A model generated the notes under the pieces. The model worked only from the letters and a program-made list of their open reading frames with translations, did no database searches and was not told the origin of the DNA. Positions 59,121 through 64,000 of a stretch of 64,000 bases of DNA are shown piece after piece (positions within the stretch are counted from its first letter, which is position 1; every line of letters starts with the position of its first letter). A program made the position numbers and the translations under genes. The stretch comes from Gordonia zhenghanii. GTDB taxonomy: Bacteria > Actinomycetota > Actinomycetes > Mycobacteriales > Mycobacteriaceae. The DNA lies in NCBI RefSeq assembly GCF_021738965.1, contig NZ_JAKKOQ010000001.1, positions 620,001 through 684,000 of the forward strand, read 5' to 3'.

Positions 59121-60785
59121 ATGCTCTACCTGATCAGCGCCCTTCTCACCGCGCTGATCTGTGGGCCGCTCTTTCCCGGCTTTCTCGTATACCGCGACGC
59201 CGTCTCGGTGCCGCAGTTCTCGCTGTCGGCTGCCGCATTCGGCATCGACGGCTCCGCCCCGCGCGCCGTCCCACAGGACGCGTTCCTCGGGCTGGCGTCG
59301 CGTGTGGTCGACGGCGGCTGGGTCCTCGCGCTCCTGACGACGGCCGCGGTGTTCGGTGCGGGCGTCGGATACGGTCTGCTCGCGCGGCGCCTCGTGCCGC
59401 ACGCAGGCACCGCGGGCGCGGTCGTCGCGGCGGTCGTCGGGATCTGGAATCCGTTCGTCGCCGAACGGCTTCTGCAGGGCCATTGGAGCCTGCTGATCGG
59501 GTACGCGTCGCTCGGCCCCATCGTGTTGGCCGTCCTGAACCTCGCGCGCGAGCGTTCCCTGCGGCCGATCCTGATCCTCGTGGGACTGTTCGCGGTCGCA
59601 GGATTCACGCCGACCGGTTCGATTCTGGCGCTGGCGGTCGCGGCCGTGACTGCGATCGCGGTGCGCCCGGGGCTGCGCACGACGCTGCTGTGCCTGGTCG
59701 GCTGGGTGGTGACGGCGTCGCCCTGGCTCGTCGCGGCGGCAGTGTCCGACTCGGCCGGATCATCGGGCGGCGCAAGCGCATTCGCTCTGCGGTCCGAACC
59801 TGGCCTCGGTTCTCTCGGCACGGCTCTCGGCCTGGGCGGGATCTGGAACGCCGACGCCGTGCCCGGCAGCCGATCCTCTTGGTGGGCTGCCGTCGCCACG
59901 GTCGTCTTCCTCGCCGTGGTCGCGGCCGGAGCCTTCGCCCTGCTGCGGGAGCGCCGCGAGCCGACGGGCCCGGTCCTCGCGCTCGGCCTACTCGCCGTGA
60001 CCGTCGTCCTCCTCGTGACGCTCGCCTCGACGGGCCCCGGTCTGAGCGTGATGGATGCGCTGATGACTCACGTTCCGGGCGCAGGACTGCTGCGTGATGC
60101 GCAGAAATACCTGGCGTTGGCGGCCCCGTTCACCGCGATCGCCTGCGCGGCAGCCGTCGGCGCGCTCCGTCGGCTGGTCCCGGGCGGGTTCGCGGCAGCC
60201 GCCGTCGGACTCCTGATCGTCGCGCCGCTGCCCGACCTCGCGTGGGGTGTCGGCGGTCACGTCCGATCCATCGAGATCCCTGCCGACTACGCGGAGGTCA
60301 CCGAGGCGATCGGCGACGGCGGCGGGACGTCGGTCGCTCTCTGGCCGACTGAGACGGTCCGGAATCTGTCGTGGACGCACGGACCGTCGTTGTCCGTGCT
60401 CCCCCGGATGATCGACGCCCCCGTCATGGTCGACGGGACGTTGATCGTCGACGGCGAGCCACTCGATGCACCGACCGGACGGACCGCCGATGTCGTCACT
60501 GCCCTCGACGCCGGCGGCGATCCCGCCGCTCTCGCCGCACTCGGCGTCGGTTGGGTGGTCAGCGAGGAGTCGAGCGCGCCGCCGCAACTCGCGGCTCACG
60601 CCGACGAAGTCGTCACGACCAACCATCTCCGCTTGTTCGCGATCCCGGGCGCCGCGCCCGCCCCGTCGCCCAGCACCTCGACCTGGATCGCGGCGATCAC
60701 CGCTCTCGCCGTGTGGTTCGCCGCCCTCGTCTCCGGCGCCATCGCTGCCACTTTGTACCGCTTCCGCCGTTTCCAACCTTCTTAA
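59121..60785 (+). CDS. Polytopic membrane protein, Rv0226c-like
   Basis: A 554-residue protein with about 10-12 TM and a C-terminal extracytoplasmic domain that ends in a last TM ('WIAAITALAVWFAALVSGAIAATL'). 'AVVGIWNPFVAERLLQGHWSLLIGYA' near residues 110-135 resembles the loop of GT-C glycosyltransferases. Position and topology match Rv0226c. A glycosyltransferase acting with the envelope cluster is likely but unproven. ATG follows four bases after the CitE-like stop, and a palindromic terminator begins at its stop codon. Confidence 0.75.
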   Translation: MLYLISALLTALICGPLFPGFLVYRDAVSVPQFSLSAAAFGIDGSAPRAVPQDAFLGLASRVVDGGWVLALLTTAAVFGAGVGYGLLARRLVPHAGTAGAVVAAVVGIWNPFVAERLLQGHWSLLIGYASLGPIVLAVLNLARERSLRPILILVGLFAVAGFTPTGSILALAVAAVTAIAVRPGLRTTLLCLVGWVVTASPWLVAAAVSDSAGSSGGASAFALRSEPGLGSLGTALGLGGIWNADAVPGSRSSWWAAVATVVFLAVVAAGAFALLRERREPTGPVLALGLLAVTVVLLVTLASTGPGLSVMDALMTHVPGAGLLRDAQKYLALAAPFTAIACAAAVGALRRLVPGGFAAAAVGLLIVAPLPDLAWGVGGHVRSIEIPADYAEVTEAIGDGGGTSVALWPTETVRNLSWTHGPSLSVLPRMIDAPVMVDGTLIVDGEPLDAPTGRTADVVTALDAGGDPAALAALGVGWVVSEESSAPPQLAAHADEVVTTNHLRLFAIPGAAPAPSPSTSTWIAAITALAVWFAALVSGAIAATLYRFRRFQPS

Positions 60786-60827
60786 CCCTCTCGTAGGTGT
60801 CACCTGGTGACACCTACGAGAGGGTTA
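60783..60827. terminator. 45-bp palindrome carrying both convergent stop codons
   Basis: A 22-bp perfect arm on each side of a single central T. The first three bases (TAA, 60783-60785) are the stop of the Rv0226c-like gene and the last three (60825-60827) are the stop of the GT4 gene on the other strand. The hairpin would terminate both transcripts. Confidence 0.9.
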
Positions 60828-61949
60828 GAGGCCGTGGAACAGTTCTTCGAAGCCGTCGGCGGTCGACGCCCACGAGTAGTCGCCGGAACGCTTCTTCGCA
60901 GCGTCGCCGAGTCGGGTGAGCCGGTCGCGGTCGGAGACGAGCGCTGCGACCGCATCGGTGAGTTCGTCGAGATCGTCCACGAGTACCCCGGTCACACCGT
61001 CGACGATCGAGTCGGTCAGTCCCGCGGAACTGCGGTATCCGACGGTGGGCACACCGTGCTGCGCGGCTTCGACGACGGCCAGCCCCCACCCCTCCTTCCG
61101 GGACGGCATCAGATGGAGGTCGGCGCACGCCAGTAGTTCGTGTTTACGTGCCTCGTCGACGTGACCGTGAAAGCTCACCAGGTCGAGAATCCGGAGATCG
61201 GCTGCAGCGGAGCGTAGTTCGTTGTCCCACCAGCCCCCGCCCACGACGTCCAGGTGCGCGTCGACGCCTCGTGCGGCGAGAGCGGCGACGGCCTGCAATG
61301 CGTGCTCTACCTGCTTGTGCGGTACCAGGCGGGACACCGCGATCAGCCGGACACCCGGGTGGCTCCGCTGTCCGTTCACACCGTCGGGCACCGGGTCGAC
61401 GCCGTTGCGGATCACGGTGATCCGGCCGCGGTCGACGCCGAGTTCGACGAGTTCGACGGCCGACGGCTCGGACACCGTGACATAGCTGCTCGAGCGGTGG
61501 ATCCACGGTGACAGTTCGGATTCGACGAACCAACCGATCCTCGCCAGCATGCGGCCTGCGACCGGCCACTGCTCGCGGTGGCAATGATGAACAAGGAGGA
61601 CCGTCGGGGCGTCGACCAGCAGACGCGCGAAGAACGGGACTCCGTTCTGCGTGTCGACGACGACGTCCGGTCGATAGCCTGCGAGTCTGCCTCGACCGAA
61701 TCGTGCGGCGACGAGCGTCGCGGCGGCACGCAGATAGACGGTGAGACGTCCCCCGCCGCGGAGGACACGCATTCCCGCGGACGTCTGACGACGCGGAGCC
61801 CCCGGATAAGCCGCGGTGAGGAACGTGACTCGGGCCCCTCGGCGCGCGAGCTCGGCTCCGACGCGTTCGAGGTAGCGCTCGCTGCCGCCGCCCTGCGGGT
61901 GACCTGTGTCGCGCCAACACAGGAGCAGCACATCGGTCGGCGGGGTCAC
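60825..61949 (-). CDS. GT4-family glycosyltransferase (Rv0225-like)
   Basis: A 374-residue GT-B enzyme on the cytoplasmic side. 'DTGHPQGGGSERYLERVGAEL' is the acceptor-side glycine-rich start, 'VIRNGVDPVP' precedes the linker, and the donor domain has 'LIAVSRLVPHKQVEHALQAV' and 'MPSRKEGWGLAVVEAAQHG' (E-x7-E). Orthologous by position to Rv0225. The start is GTG 61949 ('VTPPTDVLLL'). Only 28 bp separate it from the divergent methyltransferase. The sugar donor is unknown. Confidence 0.88.
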   Translation of the reverse strand: MTPPTDVLLLCWRDTGHPQGGGSERYLERVGAELARRGARVTFLTAAYPGAPRRQTSAGMRVLRGGGRLTVYLRAAATLVAARFGRGRLAGYRPDVVVDTQNGVPFFARLLVDAPTVLLVHHCHREQWPVAGRMLARIGWFVESELSPWIHRSSSYVTVSEPSAVELVELGVDRGRITVIRNGVDPVPDGVNGQRSHPGVRLIAVSRLVPHKQVEHALQAVAALAARGVDAHLDVVGGGWWDNELRSAAADLRILDLVSFHGHVDEARKHELLACADLHLMPSRKEGWGLAVVEAAQHGVPTVGYRSSAGLTDSIVDGVTGVLVDDLDELTDAVAALVSDRDRLTRLGDAAKKRSGDYSWASTADGFEELFHGL

Positions 61950-61977
61950 CCGATCCAGGGTATGCGACGCTAGAGCG

Positions 61978-62739
61978 ATGCCGCCGTCGAGACCGATGCC
62001 GTCGAGCTTCGCGCGCCGGGCCACCGTCGCCCGTTCGGTACGACTGTTTCGCGAGTTCCGTCACGAGCAGACCGATCCCGACCGCTTCTACGGCGCCTTG
62101 GCCGACGACACCGCGACCACGATCGCCGATCTGCACCCCGGTTCGATCGCCGGCTCCACCGTCCTGGACGTCGGCGGAGGGCCAGGCTTCTTCGCGGATG
62201 CGTTCGCCGCCCGCGGCGCCGCCTATCTGTCGGTGGAACCCGATGCGGGCGAGATGCACGCGGCGGGCCTCGATCACCGGACGGCGGTCCGCGCGCAAGG
62301 CCAGCATCTGCCGTTCCAGACGGCGAGTGTCGACGTCTGCTATTCGTCGAACGTCGCCGAGCACACCGACCAGCCGTGGGAGATGGCCGACGAGATGGTC
62401 CGCGTGACCCGCCCCGGCGGCATGATCGTCCTCAGCTACACGCTGTGGTGGGGCCCGTTCGGCGGCCACGAGATGGGCTTGACCCACTATCTCGGCGGCC
62501 ACCGCGCAGCTCGCATGTACACGCGTCGGCACGGACATCCGCCGAAGAACTTGTTCGGCGAGTCACTGTTCCCGATCACCGCAGCCGCGGGTCTGCGCTG
62601 GGCGCGCACGGCGCCCGACGCGACGCTACGACTCGCCTTCCCCCGCTACCTGCCGCGGTGGGCGTGGCCGGTAGTGAAGGTCCCCGGCGTGCGGGAAGTC
62701 GGCGCGACCAATCTCGTGCTCGTGATGGTGAAGCGGTAG
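61978..62739 (+). CDS. mtrP: Class I SAM methyltransferase, MtrP-like (Rv0224c)
   Basis: A 253-residue methyltransferase: 'TVLDVGGGPGFFADAFA' is the SAM loop, 'SVEPDAGEMHAAG' motif II, 'SVDVCYSSNVAEHTDQPWEM' motif IV, and 'VTRPGGMIVLSYTLWWGPFGGH' motif V. The size and neighbours match Rv0224c, whose corynebacterial ortholog MtrP is needed for efficient transport of trehalose mycolates. It is divergent from the GT4 gene across 28 bp, so one or both transcripts may be leaderless. The name rests on synteny and length. Confidence 0.82.
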   Translation: MPPSRPMPSSFARRATVARSVRLFREFRHEQTDPDRFYGALADDTATTIADLHPGSIAGSTVLDVGGGPGFFADAFAARGAAYLSVEPDAGEMHAAGLDHRTAVRAQGQHLPFQTASVDVCYSSNVAEHTDQPWEMADEMVRVTRPGGMIVLSYTLWWGPFGGHEMGLTHYLGGHRAARMYTRRHGHPPKNLFGESLFPITAAAGLRWARTAPDATLRLAFPRYLPRWAWPVVKVPGVREVGATNLVLVMVKR

Positions 62740-62744
62740 CGGGG

Positions 62745-62817
62745 GTTTCGACTCGCTTCGCTCGCTCAACCAACTACAAAGGGGCGCTGCTCAACCAGCT
62801 ACCGGAGACGCCGATCA
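62745..62817. repeat. Dispersed repeat between mtrP and the MmpS-like gene
   Basis: TTTCGACTCGCTTCGCTCGC followed by TCAACCAACTAC, then GCTGCTCAACCAGCTACCGG, fill the gap. GATCAG at its right edge supplies the MmpS-like stop codon (TGA, minus strand, 62815-62817). Related to the copies at 7.75 and 40.15 kb. Confidence 0.65.
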
Positions 62818-63315
62818 GTGCGGCAGCTTGCCCTTGCACGAGAACGGTCCGCCGCCCGAGGTCGACGACGCCAACAGTTCTTCGCCCTGCATGATCGTGC
62901 AGGTGATCCGGCCGCGGACGACGATGCCAGACAGTTCCGCGTGCTTGCCCTTGAGCGTCGTCTTCTGCTGCCACGGGGTCCCGGTGATGACGACGACCTG
63001 CTTCTTGTTGCCCGATCGGTACGTGACGCCGACAACCTCCCCGTCGCCGGTGAGCTGGTAGGTCACGCTGCCCGGCTCCCCGGTCGGCCGGGTGTGCGTC
63101 GATTCGGGAGTGGAGGTCGGCGTCGACGTGGAAGTGGACGTCGGCGTGGACGTGGTGGAGGTCGGCGACGAGACGACGACCGTCGTCGGGGCAGCGCTCT
63201 CGGGCGAGGACGTCCTGTCCCGAACGATGAGCACCGCGACCACGACCACCGCGACCAGCGCGAGGAACGTCACGATCGAGAGCACCACCGTCCGTCTGGT
63301 GTTCGGTCTGCTCAT
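62815..63315 (-). CDS. MmpS-like membrane-anchored protein
   Basis: A 166-residue protein: cytoplasmic start, one TM ('VVLSIVTFLALVAVVVVAVLI'), a Thr/Ser/Pro-rich linker of about 40 residues, then a C-terminal beta-rich domain ('VTYQLTGDGEVVGVTYRSG' with 'WQQKTTLKGKHAELSGIV' and 'RGRITCTIMQGEEL') that matches MmpS-type transport accessory proteins. Two cysteines (in 'TCTIM' and 'FSCKG') could form a disulfide, as in MmpS. MmpS proteins partner with MmpL exporters; no mmpL is in the window. Confidence 0.78.
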   Translation of the reverse strand: MSRPNTRRTVVLSIVTFLALVAVVVVAVLIVRDRTSSPESAAPTTVVVSSPTSTTSTPTSTSTSTPTSTPESTHTRPTGEPGSVTYQLTGDGEVVGVTYRSGNKKQVVVITGTPWQQKTTLKGKHAELSGIVVRGRITCTIMQGEELLASSTSGGGPFSCKGKLPH

Positions 63316-63367
63316 GTCTGCACCTCGTGCTGGTGGTCGCGATCGCCCGACCTGTCCAGTCGAGCTG

Positions 63368-64000
63368 TCACGATTCTACGATCGCCTCCAGCGGCCGAGT
63401 CCGGGCAGCGGTGATCGCAGGCCACAGCGACGCGACCACACCGACCACCGCGGCTCCGACGAGCGTCCCACCGATCAGCCCCCACGGAATGACGACCCCT
63501 TCGAGTCCCCAGTAGGCCAGAGTCCGGACGAGCGGGATCGCGATCGCCAGCCCCAGGACCACACCGAGCAACGCTCCGAACACGGCGATGTACGTCGACT
63601 CCAAATAGATGGAGCGGCGGACCTGCGACCGGGCCATACCGACGGCGCGCAGCATGCCGATCTCCTTCTTGCGCTCCACCACCGACAAGGCGAGCGTGTT
63701 GACGATGCCGAGGACGGCGATCGCCAACGACAACGCGAGCAGCGCATACAAGGTCACCAGCATCTGGTCGATGGTGGACGACACCGTGCTCTTGAACTCT
63801 TCTCGGTCCTGGATCTGGACGACGAGATACTGCTTCGTCACATCCTCGATCTGGGTGCGCAACTCGTCGGCGTCGACGCCGGGCTTGCCCTTGATCCAGA
63901 TGGGTGAGGCCTGTCGCATCGACTCGACCGGCACCAGTTTCAGATAGGCGTCCTTGCCGACGATCCGCGGTCCGACCACTTCGCTGTCCTCGTACACGCC
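63368..64000 (-). CDS. FtsX/MacB-type ABC transporter permease (3' part)
   Basis: The last 210 codons of an ABC permease whose 5' end lies beyond the window. The extracytoplasmic (MacB-PCD-like) domain ends near 'VVQIQDREEFKSTVSST', then three TM in the FtsX arrangement: 'MLVTLYALLALSLAIAVLGI' with 'LSVVERKKEIGMLRAVGMAR' (coupling loop), a second TM, and 'LIGGTLVGAAVVGVVASLWPA' before 'RTRPLEAIVES'. Such permeases export lipoproteins, peptides or drugs. It ends 52 bp upstream of the MmpS-like gene on the same strand. Confidence 0.9.
   Translation of the reverse strand, partial: GVYEDSEVVGPRIVGKDAYLKLVPVESMRQASPIWIKGKPGVDADELRTQIEDVTKQYLVVQIQDREEFKSTVSSTIDQMLVTLYALLALSLAIAVLGIVNTLALSVVERKKEIGMLRAVGMARSQVRRSIYLESTYIAVFGALLGVVLGLAIAIPLVRTLAYWGLEGVVIPWGLIGGTLVGAAVVGVVASLWPAITAARTRPLEAIVES

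Overview
The window is GC-rich DNA from a mycolic-acid-containing actinomycete (order Mycobacteriales). The evidence is the gene content: aftD, a DUF3068 lipomannan-maturation gene, an MtrP-type methyltransferase, murT-gatD, lpqI, fadE5, fabG4 and htdX. Two blocks keep the gene order of Mycobacterium tuberculosis: one matches Rv3710 to Rv3722c (1-20 kb) and the other Rv0224c to Rv0244c (34-63 kb). There are no mycobacterial insertion sequences, and gene ends carry a 'TCGACTCCGCTCGAC'-type dispersed repeat. I think Gordonia or a close relative most likely, but sequence alone does not fix the genus. It reads as ordinary chromosome, with no prophage, CRISPR array, plasmid or complete mobile element.

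Layout. 1-5.6 kb: 3' end of leuA, a WYL regulator divergent from a DHA2 drug exporter, a lipase and a sugar porter. 5.7-20.4 kb: murT-gatD (peptidoglycan amidation); a convergent run of ybaB, recR, a P-loop kinase and a secreted hydrolase; an Imm10-like protein; an RluA pseudouridine synthase; an SRPBCC protein; a two-gene operon for 10-methyl branched fatty acids; and the run aspC, a GT87 mannosyltransferase, dnaX. 20.4-21.2 kb: SRP RNA, tRNA-Ser(GGA) with terminator, a duplicated tRNA 3' end and the stump of a TSUP permease. 21.2-34 kb: AI-2E family permease, ABC-2 exporter, pta-ackA, a TetR regulator, a CDF metal exporter, small membrane and hypothetical proteins, a thioesterase and endonuclease IV. 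34-48.8 kb: fadE5, a CynX-type transporter with an XRE-cupin regulator, a GcvR-like ACT protein, an SDR, a VanW protein, an MFS-marR operon, then fadA2, fabG4-htdX and a TetR regulator. 48.8-64 kb: an envelope cluster (lpqI, DUF2613, aftD, TmaT-like acyltransferase, DUF3068, a MOP flippase, a CitE-like lyase, a large membrane protein, a GT4, an MtrP-like methyltransferase, an MmpS-like protein and an FtsX-type permease).

Three observations are most worth following. First, an 18-bp palindrome with core TTAC-N6-GTAA sits upstream of fadE5, between fadA2 and fabG4-htdX, and upstream of the TetR gene beside htdX; this predicts a small fatty-acid regulon. Second, a dispersed repeat family lies at many gene 3' ends; it often supplies or abuts the stop codon and has expanded in frame inside aftD, murT and the end of pta. 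Third, the lipoarabinomannan/trehalose-mycolate locus contains a lipid-linked-sugar flippase and a citrate-lyase-like gene between otherwise conserved neighbours.
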